Assembly (NCBI RefSeq): GCF_000699445.3
Contig: NC_067195.1
Span: 86,252,569-86,316,568 of the forward strand
Direction: 5' to 3'
Source of the DNA: Schistosoma haematobium
Taxonomy: Eukaryota; Platyhelminthes; Trematoda; Strigeidida; Schistosomatidae
Length of the DNA: 64,000 nucleotides
This document shows, piece by piece, positions 30,830 to 43,344 of this stretch; position 1 is the first letter of the stretch; every line of letters starts with the position of its first letter. Position numbers and translations under genes: made by a program. Below the pieces are notes generated by a model. That model saw nothing but the letters and a program-made list of their open reading frames with translations. It made no database searches and was not told the DNA's origin.

Positions 30830-31790
30830 CTTGACAATTTTTTTTAATGGATATAAACGTTTTATGCCTATTCGTTCAACAACTTATGCTTTATCATAAT
30901 CGCTAAAGTACCTGTAAGCAACATGACCATTGATTTGCCATTATATGTGGTATGCAATGCCACAAATGCACAGGGTGGCCTAATATTAGGCCCCTTTATT
31001 TCCCCTTTCGTCCGCTTTATTTCTCCTTTCTTCCCCTTTATTTCCCATTTTTGTGTTGCTTGGGATGTGATATGCATAGATTTCACTTCAACTGCTTACA
31101 ATAGACTCATCAAATCTGATGACAGGTGGGTAATGGACACAGTTAATATAAATTTTGAGGACATGCTGAGTAATATAATCAGTCTTCTGACCGGATTGAG
31201 GGAAATATTGTCAACAGCTCTGAAAGAAATCAGGTCCAAAACGCATAGCCAACGAAAGATAAGCGGTGGGCGCCAACTTCACTTGAGATATATTGTAACT
31301 CATCACCACACCAACACCAACGGTGTTAGATTCCCTCGGCAAGCTTTCGTCTCCTAGCTTAACCTCCAAATGCAACTGTGGTGTCTAGAATGACTACCAT
31401 AGACGACTATAGTCGTCTATAGACCCCCATAAATGGCGTTAGAAACTTCAGCATTGAAAGTTCTTAAAGCCTAGGTCTTGGAGAAATTATTTAGTGGTTC
31501 GACCGTATAATATACTACCAAGATTGTTCTACCGTAAAACAAGAAGGACTACGGCCTCTACGTACCCAGAGACCTAGGAAATCAATCAAAGTTCATGTTA
31601 ATCCCTTAATAGTCATGAATCTAGGAGACCGCTTTGATATATTCCTCAGTTTACAAGAAAAAGATGATAGGATGTTTTCGGATGATCTAAATAAGGAGCT
31701 CAAGCTTCTCAAAATTAAACTAACAACGGTCGTACAACGTACTGGAGGCAAGGATACGAAGCTGCCGAGACTCCGCGTCACATTCGCTAT
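30830..31790 (+). pseudogene. CR1 ORF1 fragment
   Basis: STAYNRLIKSDDRWVMDTVN and MLSNIISLLTGLREIL (31085-31205), then LQEKDDRMFSDDLNKELKLL (31640-31700), parallel the ORF1 of the minus-strand CR1 (LTATAYNRLSESDHN, LSNIIVLLTGLRSKL, LQDKNDRMLWGELNKKLELP). Stops lie between them. It ends at 31790, where another element's tail is inserted. Confidence 0.7.
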
Positions 31791-31794
31791 TCAG

Positions 31795-32700
31795 TCAGTC
31801 AGCTATTGCTGACGGCATGGTGGATATTTTACTTGTCAGTTAATTGCTCAAATCTGGAAGGTATATGAGATTGTTGTAGGAAATTCAAACTTGGTAACCC
31901 ACGTCCGCCAGCATCCTCTACTACCTTTCCCCATAATGTGACATGGTCAGCATGACGTATCACTAAAGGTTGGGCGACATCAAATATAAATGAGTACTGA
32001 TCTAGCTCTGTCGCTCCAGTAAGTACGGGTCTCCAAGAATGGGTTTTAAAGTTGCTTCGTACTTTTGATCGATCGTCAACCAGAAACTCAGTCTAGGTTT
32101 GGTACGGCTAGAAAGGTTGGATAACCTGTGTTGTTCCTGATAATGGTCCCTCACTTTTTCCCACTTCTAATGCATTGACAGCGTGTTGTAGCAAGGAGTT
32201 TCACTATTTGATGTGAAAGTTGGTAGTCAGCTGACAAGTAATTGGTCATGAGCTTGTGGAATTTATTGGAATGTCCTCTTAAATTCTTCTGTAAGACGGG
32301 AGAATGTGTACTTTAGATGGGAAATTATTATTAAGCAGATTAAAGATAGTGTTTAAGTCATGTCTAATCCTTTTGTATTACGACAGAGTAATAGGCTTGG
32401 TTCAGCCAGCCCCTTATGCACTGACTGCGAAACTACCTTGAGGCACTCAACTAGACACTTTTACAGCTAGACAACTTGGGGCAAACCCATACGGTTTGCT
32501 AGTGTCCAACTATAAAATCATTTATCCCTAAAACAAAGTTACCGCTCGTCCCAATATTATTCAACTTGGATAACAGCCCGTTGTATGAGACTTTGTCAAA
32601 AGCTTTGTTGAAGCCAATGAAGGCTAAATCTTTAAGCAGCTTTTGATCTTTCATGTCACAATAACATACTCGTGTTACCAATAAGTTGGTGAGTTATGAG
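31795..32700 (-). pseudogene. Retroelement 3' region with an 85-codon terminal frame
   Basis: On the minus strand a reverse transcriptase scrap at 32680-32500 (LAFIGFNKAFDKVSYNGLLS) is followed by broken sequence. An open run from about 32093 to a TAA near 31838 includes RSNFKTHSWRPVLTGATELD, then SFIFDVAQPLVIRHADHVTL. About 40 bp later comes a (CTGA)n tail at 31791-31800. The tail and the RT scrap argue that the terminal frame belongs to a retroelement. I do not recognise the family of the terminal frame, and a host exon cannot be excluded. Confidence 0.45.
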
Positions 32701-32704
32701 TAAA

Positions 32705-33430
32705 CTATAATTAAAAAATTTGCTTTTCAAAGCAAATGAAAGGGCTGTAATGCAACAGAATAAATATAAACTAAAAGGGTCATGGATTTCTGCCTCGAAA
32801 GACTTATCGCTCACAGATGGTGTAAAAAAATGAGATTCTGAAACAGCGATACAGCTGAAATTAAATGCCGGTGATGAAGATCTCAGAAAGATGGATTTTA
32901 GGAAGTTTGGGCTTCTGAAGTGAGCAATTCCGAAGTCGGTTTGGGTGCAGTACGAATTCGTTTAAATGGTTTTCATGTTACAAAAATGTTCAGAACTTGC
33001 TTAACAAATCGTTACAACCCTGCGTACAGACAGACTCTAACGAACTGTATGTAATCGCCTTGACGATCGTGGCTAATTCAGTCGATAGAGTACGCGAGTT
33101 CGTGAAATTCGAATAAGAGGTGGTTAAGACCAAAAGCATAAAAGGCTAGGGGTAACATCATAGCATCTCTTTGACTGTTGTGGTTGCCAATATATAGTTA
33201 GTGATTTGGTTGTGTCCATGTTTTCACTAATTTCAGTCACAATAATTTCAAGTATTTTTCGTTTTAAATGAACCACTCAGTGTTGTATACCACGATAGCT
33301 TTTATTTATCTGATCCCCTTTCGTAAATACCTCTGATGAATTGGTTACTTTATATCATGTGTTCATATCCATTTATTTATCAGATGAGAAGTCACCTCAC
33401 TGTTTCCGTTAAATTGTGTTAATATTCTAG
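32705..33430. other. Upstream region of MRPL57; nothing recognised
   Basis: No exon or shared repeat. A pyrimidine-rich stretch and 'ttaatattctag' at 33419-33430, right before the MRPL57 start codon, could be a splice acceptor for a leader exon or spliced leader. Confidence 0.4.
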
Positions 33431-33437
33431 TCTTTGA

Positions 33438-34736
33438 ATGCTTCTGTCAAGTGTCCGTTATGGACGTTTCATACCCTGGAAATCAATGCCCGGTAGTGTT
33501 TGGGGTGGTAAACAACGGAAAATCCCCCGTTTAACTAATGCGCGTAAAGAAGCGTTTTTGGATGAGCTTCTTATTTCTCGCCAAAACCATATGTACCTTC
33601 AGAAACCGTATTTCAGTGAAGAAGTTGAAGCTGTTACTCTAGCTGATGAGAAAGTGAGTTCCTCTTTATTTTTCTTTTAGTTCTAAGGTATTTAGTGGGA
33701 AAACATATTTTAAGTCTAAAAGTAATTATGAAATCTAAAATAACTTCCATTGGCTATTGTTAACTGTAAAGCCAGTTAAAATTAGTGCAACTTCTACATT
33801 GACCACGGATAGAAAAGTTCCGTTCATTAAGCTGTATAGAAAGCTTTTTCTGTGTCTAAATATAGATAATTAAAGTTACTCAATGAATTTTTTTAAAGTT
33901 GCTCCGAAATTATAAGTGTACTAGTGAGGAGGTAAGTCAAAAAGTAGGAACAAACTAACGCAGTTAATGGATTTTCTTTTATACTTTGGTTGAACTTGAT
34001 AGGCACTCATATTTCTAAAAAGACACATAAATATGAACTTTTGTTTACCATTTTCACCATCATTCCATTTGTTTTTTTATGCTACTCATTCTGTATGGTG
34101 TCATCTATAATTTAAACTTGTTAACATTCGTTGTGTACAACCCAATAACAAACGGTGTATTAGTTTTGACATTGTATACCCACCTGATTAATTGAATTTT
34201 AGTTTACTGATTCTGCAATTTTCACGTCTGAAACTTTTCCGATCATACACAGTTAGGACTAAAAGTCCTTATCCACCGATCAATCAACTAAGTTTGGAAA
34301 TGAAAGTTGAGAAACTTTTAGATATTTAAGTGACATTGAGGAAAATGATCCCTTCAAATTCCTGGTTGCGCCTATTTCAGTTTAGGCGACTGATTAGTAC
34401 CATTATGTTTAACATCAACAGTGCACGTCAAAGCCCAGGTGTCTATTTAATTATTGGGACGTAGTTTAAGGCAACAGTTCAGTAACTACTGTTTGAAAAT
34501 CTTACACTTTTTAAGTCAGTCAGAGGTTATGTCGTTATTAAATCTTAGCTTCTTTTCTGATTATCTTAAATGTTGTACCATTAATTATGTATTTTCAAAT
34601 CCAGATGCGTGAATTGCAAATGGAAGATATGATTTTCTATGATCGATATGCTAAACAATTCAATCGTCGTTTTCCTACACGTAATCTGGAAACATTTTGG
34701 GATAAATTGTCAAAAACTAAACGTTATGATGTTTGA
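33438..34736 (+). CDS. MRPL57: Mitochondrial ribosomal protein L57 (MRP63), two exons
   Basis: A structural protein of the large mitochondrial ribosomal subunit. Exon 1 (33438-33653, 72 codons) starts MLLSSVRYGRFIPWKSMPGS and carries KQRKIPRLTNARKEAFLDEL and SRQNHMYLQKPYFSEEVE. This follows the family pattern GRxPGxQWxGKxRxPR, then LR/ARKxxxxxxLxxxxENHYxLxxPYxxxEE. Exon 2 (34605-34736) encodes MRELQMEDMIFYDRYAKQFN and ends TFWDKLSKTKRYDV. Borders are GAAA|gtgagt and tccag|ATG, both in phase 0. The protein is 115 residues; the human protein is about 100. A polyadenylation signal aataaa lies at 34865-34870. No mitochondrial presequence is obvious beyond a basic start. The 951-bp intron has no recognised repeat. 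Confidence 0.85.
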
Positions 34737-34869
34737 TAAATTAAGCATGATGTTGACATTGTTTTATGAGCTCATGTTCTCCTTATAGTTTACGTTACAA
34801 ACTATGCACTTATGTATATATTCGAATTACCATAAATACCGAAAGTTCCTAGATGACATTTTTCAATAA

Positions 34870-35385
34870 AAACTTAACTTAACCATACACTTGTTTTTCG
34901 TCTAGATTTCCTTCATAAATGTTTATTATCAATGAAAAAAACTAGAGATCATCAAATAGATATCATTTCTCACTTCAAAGTTGTTTGATAGTGCTTATCT
35001 TATACTTGTTTCGCATTCAAACCTAACTTCTTGAGTCGTGACACACACATAATTCCAATCTCTAAAGAACACATGTCATTTCTCGATGTTTATCGTCTTT
35101 ATTCGTAAATCATTTTCGTCTACCCACTACCATTCTGTCATATTTAGTTGTGGCTCAAAACCTCAGCTGTCTATTGTAATGTCGTACAACTTAATTCACC
35201 CTGCTCAGTTATGGGGATTCGGTGTTTTTCAAAATCGTTATAGAGTGTTAGATTTTCAAGTAAAGTCGACCATTGGTCAAATTAACCAATTTTTTATTAT
35301 TGAGATAATGAACCGAACTTAACAATCTCCACAACCCCTATAATGATAATCAGTTGTTGTAGGTTTTTACACCTGTGTGTATGTT
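34870..35385. other. No gene recognised downstream of MRPL57
   Basis: AT-rich DNA with one 78-codon frame (35086-35322) that has no domain, signal or splice context; I regard it as chance. Confidence 0.45.
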
Positions 35386-35389
35386 TGTC

Positions 35390-35580
35390 AGTAATTTGTA
35401 GTTGGAAGCCACATAAATTCAGGCCGAGAAAATTTGGTGACTAAGTAATGACTTACTGAGACGTACCTATGCCATTGTGAGATTTGAATGGACAACTGCA
35501 TCTCTGTTCTAATGTGGTATGGCAACTTGAACTGATGTACGTACGTACGAAGTTCTACGTTGTTATTGACTGACTGAAAC
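35390..35580 (+). mobile_element. RTE-A-type 3' end (sister subfamily)
   Basis: Ends in 'gtacgtacgtacgaagttct' and 'acgttgttattgactgactg', the same 3' end seen at 50.95-51.06 and 51.15-51.26 kb. It is a strongly 5'-truncated copy with a (TGAC)n tail. Confidence 0.65.
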
Positions 35581-35981
35581 AAATAACTAGATAATTTGAT
35601 TTTTCAGACCACAAAATAAGTATGTTTCATTATCGAAGTTGGTTTAGCGGAACGAAATAGCTGATTTCTTTGTTTATTGTTCACCTCAAATCTGTCGAGA
35701 TGTATACCTACACTGAGTTGACAGTAATTTGAACAATAAACAATTAGAGGTCAATCAGTTTGGTAGTTATCGAGGACTTTTTGGAACATTGATAGATCGC
35801 TATTTTGTGTTTCACCGCGACAGATACGTATTATTATATTTACAGATAAGATGAAAGTTCGTGTTACAAAGAGAGATAAGTTTCTTTTCCCGATAAATTC
35901 TATTGTGGGCTGTCTGCTGATTTAGGTATATTTATGGTTAGATGGGTGTTCTACCGAAAAGGGATTAAAAACATGAGACTG

Positions 35982-37700
35982 TCATGTTAAAAAAAGAGGC
36001 ATCAGTTTTGATGGAGTTTTGTTCTCTGAGCTGGGTGGTTTGGTCGTGGAGCTTCCATCGTTCTTCTGAACGACACCACCAGCCCAAACTTCAGGTAGAA
36101 GTGAAGTGTTTGAATTTCTCCATATGTATTTCACAGCTTGTTCTGTACAGCTCGATGTTGATTGGTTCATATTGACCTTAAATTTGTCGTTGTTTACTCC
36201 TTTGTTTTGGTTGTATCTCCCATTGGTTTGATCTTTGTTCCTATATTTGTGCATAATTTTCCTGATTGGTTGATAAGTTGGATCGATTTCAATGTGCTTG
36301 ATGATTGCCGATTGACCTGAGTGCCGGGCTTCTAAAAATTCTCTGGTGTTTTTGGAATTTCCTCTGTCCAAGATTTCCACATTTTTCCAATCGAATGAGT
36401 GTCCGCAGTTATCCTTGTGTATTGATATAGGTGAGGAAATATCTTGGCGTTTGACTGCTAATTGGTGTTCATGTAGGCGAAGGTGAAGGGAGTGTCCGCT
36501 TTGTCCGATGTAGTGTTTTTCTCAGTTGGTACAATTTATTTTGTAGATGATGTTTGATTTGTTTCCCTTTGTTATTTCATCCTTTGGTTTGCATAGGATT
36601 GATTGTAGTGATTTTGTCGGTTTGTGTGCCACACCTATCCCGAAGGTGCCTTTTATGTATGGCAAGGTGATCCTTTTGTTGATTTCTGTACTTGACTTGG
36701 GTTCTGATGCTACGTGCGGTTAGTATTTTTTGATGAAGTTGATTGGGTAGCCGTTCTCTTGGAATACGTCCTTCAGGTATTTCTCTTCATTTTTTCTCGT
36801 GCTACCAGTGTGCTGCAGTGTGTTCTTGCCCTCTTGAACAAAGTGTGTAATCAGTTGATTTTGTGAGCTCTTGGGTTGTTGCTATTGTAGTTGCGAATTT
36901 GATCTGTATGGGTCGGTTTCTTATACACTTGAGTTTCCAGTTTTCCTGTGTCGCTTCTAGTGATTAATATATCCAAGAATGATAGTTTGTTGTCTGACTC
37001 CTGTTCCATTGTGAATTTGATGTCATCGAAGACGTTGATCAGCTTGTAAGTGTTTTCCAGCTCACTCTTTTTGAAGATGACGAATGTGTCGTCTACATAG
37101 CGAATCCAAATTTTCGGCTTGATCACTGGTAATATCGCGGCTTCTAGTCCTTTGTAGCTTCATCTTTTGGTCCTTTATGACGTGTTGGTATTTGTGGATT
37201 CTGTAGTGTGCATCCGTTATCATTAGGTGAACCATTTTTCTTCCACTTTGCTCAGCTATTTTCCATCCTTATGGTCAGTTGATTGGAGGTCTATATCTTA
37301 CACTTGTTGGTAGAACGTGCTGTCGAAGACACTCATGGAGTGGAAGCTTGGCTTTTGGCGAAATTCTCCCATTTTCGAACAACGAGAAACGCATTACGCT
37401 CATATGATTTTGAGATGGTGGAGAAGATTTGTAGCTCAGGTGGATGATTTTGATGGAGTTTTGTTGTCTGAGCTGGATGGTTTGGTCGTGGTGCTTTTAA
37501 GATCAATAATAACCAATCAATATCGAGGTGTACAGAACAATCTGTGAAATGTATATGGAGAAATTCAAACACTTCACTTCTACCTGAAGTTTGGGCTGGT
37601 GATGTCGTTCAGAAGAATGATGGAAGCTCCACGACCAAACCACCCAGCTCAGAGAACAAAACTCCATCAAAATCATCCACCTGAGCTACAAATCTTCACC
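35982..37700 (-). mobile_element. Penelope-like element with inverted terminal (pLTR) sequence
   Basis: Minus-strand coding blocks: reverse transcriptase C motif IWIRYVDDTFVIF (37100-37060) with LSFLDILITRSD after it; a linker with frame breaks; GIY-YIG nuclease (about 36560-36400) with HYIGQSGHSLHLRLHEHQLA preceded by a stop in place of a cysteine; and a tail ending TSLLPEVWAGGVVQKNDGSS. The sequence at 36007-36177 recurs inverted at 37497-37676, as in Penelope-like elements, which often carry inverted pseudo-LTRs. Only the last part of the reverse transcriptase is present. Schistosome 'Cercyon' elements are the known relatives. Confidence 0.8.
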
Positions 37701-38478
37701 ATCTCAGAAACATCAGTATTACGTAGGCATGGTCGATAGAAAACATATTCATCGTCCAAAGCTATCTACAGGATGCATCACCGTGGCTTCTATCATATAA
37801 AAGAACTTATCTAATTTAAGTTCCTACCATGTCCATAACCTTTGATTTTTCAAATACCTCCTCCTGCCTGCCTGTTTGTTAACCTTTTAATATAAACCTT
37901 TGTATTTCAGTTCCCATGTGTTCTGTAATTACACTTCATTTAAGATTGGTCTTATCATACTATGTACCTTGATTTCATATTTCATAACTGTTATCTAGTC
38001 TTTGTAACATTCCTGAGATGGTTAGTTAGTTTTTCACGCTTTATGACAGTCCGTTTCCCGGACACTATTCGCTCGTATTTCGAATCTTCACCCCTTCCCC
38101 CCCGTTCCAGCCTAACAAGTTGGTGAAGCCTATTAGGCCCTTCTGGAGAGAAACAGGCCACATCGAAGCACAGCACAACTACCGGGACTAGAATAACTTG
38201 TTGCAATCGGTTGGAGTTTGCCCCGTAGGGAGAAACCCCGTACATCCCATACACCACTTTTGTGAATTTTTTGTCGTTTTTCGATCTAGGAGTAATTGTG
38301 CTGTGATTCTTTGCGGCTTTCGTAATCAGTTTGTGGGTATCGGTTGAGTGGGTGATTAGCCCGACCTCTACCACCCGGGTTACCGCTCACGTTAGTTCAT
38401 GAGTCATCCCTCTGATTATCCAGGAAGCACGACACGGACGTGTGAGTCGGGTTATGCCTCCCTTAAATCTTCACTATT
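37700..38478. other. Unassigned, partly GC-richer, with a 127-codon minus-strand frame
   Basis: 37991-38374 is open on the minus strand (EVGLITHSTDTHKLITKAAK, then VVYGMYGVSPYGANSNRLQQ). The sequence is less AT-rich than its surroundings and contains a G/C homopolymer run near 38098. I recognise no domain. Because it lies between retroelements, a 5' region of a mobile element is the likeliest source. Confidence 0.35.
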
Positions 38479-39622
38479 CAGTCAGTCAGTCAGTCAGCTA
38501 CAACGTAGGACCAGGCACATATGTGCATCGGTCCAGGTTGCCATACCGCATCAGCACAACAAGATGAACACCGGATTCATAGCAGTGGTTAGGTCAAAGG
38601 TAGTAATATGTAAGAGAAAGATTGCATATAGAGATATAGTACAAGAAGAAAGAATTGGTTCGTAGAAAGAAAGATATGAAGCGATTTTAATCTCTTAGTT
38701 TAAGGGAAGACAGGGAGTGTATACGCCGACGCCATTGTGATCGATTTCGAGTCATGTCACCAAGAGTCTCCAACCATTGGTTACGATGGTCACGCGGACC
38801 CCAACCAAGTAGTCTGCATCTACCAACATGGCTAAGACTAGAAGTTAGTGTCTTCAAGCACTGATGCCACGTTTTGGTTTGGCCGCCCCTAACTTTCTTA
38901 CAACCATCTCCAACATCGGTTAGCATTGTACGTCGTGGTAATCGGTGTTCAGGCATATGCAACACGTGGCCCAACCATCTCAGTCGACGAAGATTCACAA
39001 TCTCATCAACTGATTTACCATCATTCCCTAATACCCTGCGTCTAACCTCACTATTACTTACCCGGTGATCCCAGCAGACGCCAGCAATATTTCTAAGACA
39101 TCTGTGGTCAAATACTAGTAGCTTACGAGTGTCTTCTACTCTTAATGGCCATGTTTCGCTGCCGTAAATTAAAACAGAACGGACTGCCGCGCAGTATACT
39201 CGTCCTTTTATTGATAGACGGATATCTCGCCTTCGCCATAGGTGACGTAAGTTGGCAAAAGTCAGTCGAGCTTTTCGAATCCGTGCTGAGATTTCGTCCG
39301 ATACCAGCCCATTAGAGCTGATCAGACTTCCAAGATAAGTGAAGTTGTCAACGCGTTCGACTACTTCACTCCCTATCCTTAGTTCAGGTGTTAACGCAGA
39401 CCAGTCCTGAAGCAACAACTTGCATTTAGAGGGAGAGAAGCGCATTCCAAACATCCTGGCATTGTTGCTCAGTGCTACCAGAAGACTCTGCATTTTGTCA
39501 GCGTCTTCACCAAACAGGACTATGTCATCTGCGTATTCTAAGTCGATAAGTGGACCTCCTGGATAGAGATCAATACTCGAGAACTCAGTCGACGAGAAAG
39601 TTATTTCCATCAGAAATAAATT
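38479..39622 (-). pseudogene. RTE-A LINE, 5'-truncated copy with 11-bp target duplication
   Basis: A 307-codon open frame (39610-38687) begins inside the palm and keeps the catalytic box in LIDLEYADDIVLFGEDADKM. It then has the thumb and C-terminus ([66 protein letters not shown]). The 3' UTR ends in (TCAG)n at 38479 on the plus strand. The direct repeat tcttcactatt flanks it (38468-38478 and 39623-39633). The uninterrupted frame suggests a young insertion, but without endonuclease it is immobile. Confidence 0.85.
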
Positions 39623-39639
39623 TCTTCACTATTACATTC

Positions 39640-40100
39640 AACTCACTTTCCTCAGATCTTCCATAAATAAATAGCCAATAATAACTAAAAAACAAAATCG
39701 GAAAGGAATGTCATTAGAAAGGACACAGATAAAAAATGTCAAAAATTCATTTCAAATATTTATGCTTTATTTCCTGGGGAATTTCTAATTATTCTTTAAT
39801 CAATGACTACCTTGTTTATTGCATAACAACCACTGTTGTTGTTTTCTACAAGTCATAGCGACAGTAAACTAAAATTAAAATTAAAACTCATCAATAATAA
39901 TTATTTATGGTGATATTTATCTTGGTTGACTACTAGCTGTCAATCATGAAAACTTGAATAATACTTTTTTTTAAATAACTGATAGAATCATTTCGACTCT
40001 ATCATTATAAATCTTTGAGTTTACTATGTGTTTTCACTTGACAATACCTGACTAATAATCACTGTAATCTTTTGTTTTATAATAGTGACTAAAAAATAAT
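39640..40100. other. Nothing recognised
   Basis: AT-rich, with no coding frame or shared repeat. Confidence 0.5.
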
Positions 40101-40107
40101 CATATGA

Positions 40108-40640
40108 TAGTAGCTAGCTCCCAAATGCCCTAGTATGGTCGAGGGTGAGGAGAGTTAGCTCTCCCTCTCGAAATGCTCTCACATGGCCATGCGTATAAAA
40201 CCACTACCAGGGAAGTCGTCCTCACTACCTTCTCGTGCCAATACTGTTTTTTTTACGAAGTTGAGAAGACGAAAAGCGATTATCCGACGCTGTAACCGGG
40301 TTGGTGGATACGGAGAGTCCACGTAGGGGAGTTGGGAAACCATGATTCCAAACCAATAGTGAATATAGGCTCCAGTATCCTGAAGGAACAAATAACGTAT
40401 GAACCAATCGTTAGTCACCGGCTACCATGAGACTGCATCTCCTTACATTACTCTACTACCTTGTGGATTAAACCTCTAGGTCGAATGCTCCGAGTGTGGG
40501 CCCTTAATAAAACCACCTGCTTCGGTTTGGGCACACGGGCAGTATCCCGGCCCTGACACAAATCGAATGAGTTATGTGGCACATATCTATTTGTTGCCCC
40601 CTTGTACCAATGTTTATGTGTTCAAATAAATAAATAATAA
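40108..40640 (+). repeat. Repeat A, full-length copy
   Basis: Runs from 'gctcccaaatgccctagtat' to 'tgtgttcaaataaataaata'. It contains the 'tggatacggagagtccacgt' segment that some copies (for example at 18.2 kb) lack, so at least two length variants exist. Confidence 0.82.
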
Positions 40641-40644
40641 TGAT

Positions 40645-42330
40645 AGTGACTAATTAAGAAATTCAAAAAAGGAATAAAACTTAACAAAATTTAATCGAAT
40701 TCCGCTCCTCATTTAATAGATATTAATTTGACCACCACTTGGTAAATTTAAGATCGACTCTTCAATAGCATGATATATTTGAGGATTTACCATTCCTCAA
40801 CATACAGTCATGTTCTTACTAGTTATTAATTTTGAGAAGGACTCTTAGAATTTGTAACCAGAAGCTGTGGTTAGTAAGATCCCGAATATCAGGAGAGAGA
40901 AAGTTATCACGTAAAATCGTGAAGCAATCAAATTTTGAAATGTAGATCGTTTGATTTAAACTCGCTGGTTAAAAGTTAAAATACTTGTGATAAGTACTGG
41001 GTTCAATCCGTCATGGAATTGTATAAGTACATTATTGAGACGTCTCATTCTAGGATGCAACAGGTTCTTATGGTTCGCTGCTTTACAGTGGTTTTTAAGA
41101 TGATGTAATTCTGTGATGTAAACCATTTGTCAGATTCATTTGAAGATCAAAACCATTGTTGAGTGAAGCTTAAAATTTTGATACAAATAAATGAAATTTG
41201 TGTACATTACGGTACAATGTTAACGGTAACATAACCAATACATTTTACAAACCTCAATTCCTGTGGTATCTCAGGCATTTACACTCGCCAAGGCACGATC
41301 GAGGACTAAATATCCCCTGGAGTAAATATGTAAGAATGATATGAAAAAAGCATGGCACAGAAGAAATGACAACCAGTAGCTGGGTTAATTCAACAATGTC
41401 AATCAACAAACCAGATCGATGTCTAGATACGAAATATATAGAAACTGTCTCAAGTAAATATATGTCAAATGAATGCACAAAAACGATATCCGTTTAAATG
41501 TTAAAAGAATATAGTTTAATTAATAGAAGAATTAAAGGTCACAGCTTCATCTAGATACTTGTCATTAAATACGAATTGGTAGTTTATATACTAGAAAATA
41601 AATAACAAATACGTAAGTGTTAAAACACTAATATATAGTATGAATGAAGAATATTGCGGTGGTCGGTAATGTAATAATATAATCCTTAAATTTCGTATAC
41701 AGTTCGTCCTGATAACCTTCACTAGATCACACCCCAACTGTGTATTAATCAGAAGGAGAATACAAAGTATTGATTAAGTTTATTCTTACATCACACATGG
41801 ATAGCCAAAATTACAGGTACGTTGAACAAGCATGAAAGAGTAGTGTCGAAAAGCAAGCGAGTCAGCGTGAGAGTCGAATGAGCGAGAGAGCCAACGAACA
41901 CAATCAAAATGTACACAAATATACATAGGGAAATGAATGAATCATCGAATCAATTGAGCGACTAATAGTAAGGTTAGCAGAATGAATATATGCATAGGCA
42001 GTAAGTAAGAAATGCTCAAGCATACATATTCATACAAGTGTAATAATAATAAAGGTACAATGATATAAGATAAGTTGTTATTGTACGGATGACTCTATCC
42101 GTTAAATAAGTTAACAAAAGGGTTTAACCGAATTAAATGTGGACAACCTTAATTGAACGTGAGCCGCTATAATATTCTCTCTAGGATCTGCGATTATACA
42201 AATTACTAAGTAGTATAACGTTATGAACACAAAAAAGAACAATCAAAAATAACGGAGAGAATTAATAAAATCTATGAGATATTTGCTATGTGTACAAGAC
42301 TAAAGTCAAGTTTTCAAGGAATTGCAATGA
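40645..42330. other. No gene recognised
   Basis: AT-rich intergenic-looking DNA. A stretch rich in 'gcgag/gagcg' lies at 41840-41900. No exon, tRNA or shared repeat was supported. Confidence 0.45.
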
Positions 42331-42344
42331 AACTATTTTGGCAT

Positions 42345-42690
42345 GAGAATTCATGCTGCTCGCCGTTCCGCAGGTTTTTCATTTTTATAAGTTGATAATT
42401 GTCGTTGAAATAGACGAAGACTCAGGTGTTGACAACCAATTGTATTTTAACACAAAATTACCGAGTTCTTTCAATAAATGTGACAACCATACGTTCAACA
42501 TTTCATTTTCTAATCCTACATCACATATCTCACATAAAATTCATCGTTCCTTCATTGCCATAACAATTAGTCTCTGTTCCCATTATCTTAGATTCGATCT
42601 TTTCAACCCTCTGTTACTAGGCATTCTAATTCTTACTGGTGTTACATACTACTTATGTCGACATAAGCAGTATAAACCACATCGTCATTG
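42345..42690 (-). repeat. Repeat B, probable divergent copy
   Basis: On the minus strand it begins 'gatgtggtttatactgctta' with the hairpin 'cttatgtcgacataag', then 'aattagaatgcctagtaaca', matching the start of repeat B at 46680. The open plus-strand frame at 42353-42691 is its antisense and is not treated as a gene. Confidence 0.55.
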
Positions 42691-43104
42691 AACAATGGTC
42701 AGTGAATGTGTTTTATTGTTATTAAAAATATTCCAACTTATAATGCACTTAAGTGCATCATTCAGTATGACGCAAAATTTATCAAGCAATTAACATCTTC
42801 AACTTATTGAAACTAATCGAAGTTACATGCATATTGTAGTTAGTTTTCATCGCAACCATTAGTTTCTATACGATTCTTAATAAGTCAATTATTCAGATAA
42901 TTTATTGCAACTTTCCACTTGTAGGAGTATGAATAGTCTATCTAGAGATGTATGTAAATACTTGAAATGTAGAACATTATTGTGTACATGAGGCCAATAA
43001 CCCTGTTGTTATGATGGAGAAGTGTATTGTGATTATATATATTCATTCAATTATCTCAAATGTGGCTCAAAATGCGAATTAAACGGATATAAGAAATTGT
43101 AATA

Positions 43105-43245
43105 GTTGAGATCATGAGTCAATTGATGCTAGACCACCATGGAAAACCTGTAAGCACTGGACGGCCGTTCCGTCTTAGCATAGGAATCCTCAGCAATGCG
43201 CATCCACGATCACGCTTGCAGGATTCGACTCCACGACCTTTCGAG
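43105..43245 (-). repeat. tRNA-derived SINE fragment with hammerhead core
   Basis: The minus strand reads 'gtggatgcgcattgctgagg' then 'attcct'. The core CTGAGGA is intact, GAAAC is altered to GGAAC, and stem I has one mismatch (GCATTG/CAGTGC with T.G). The end block 'caattgactcatgat' is present at 43110-43125. The tRNA-like head is truncated. Confidence 0.65.
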
Positions 43246-43344
43246 TTTCTTGCCACTAGAAAGTACTTTTTAAAATTTTTGTATAAAGTCTTAAAACGAG
43301 AATAAGTAACAAGGTGTGATGATAAAATTATAATATATTCAGAG

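Noticed and set aside
42353..42691. 112-codon frame with a membrane-like C-terminus
   Set aside because: It is antisense to a divergent repeat B copy.
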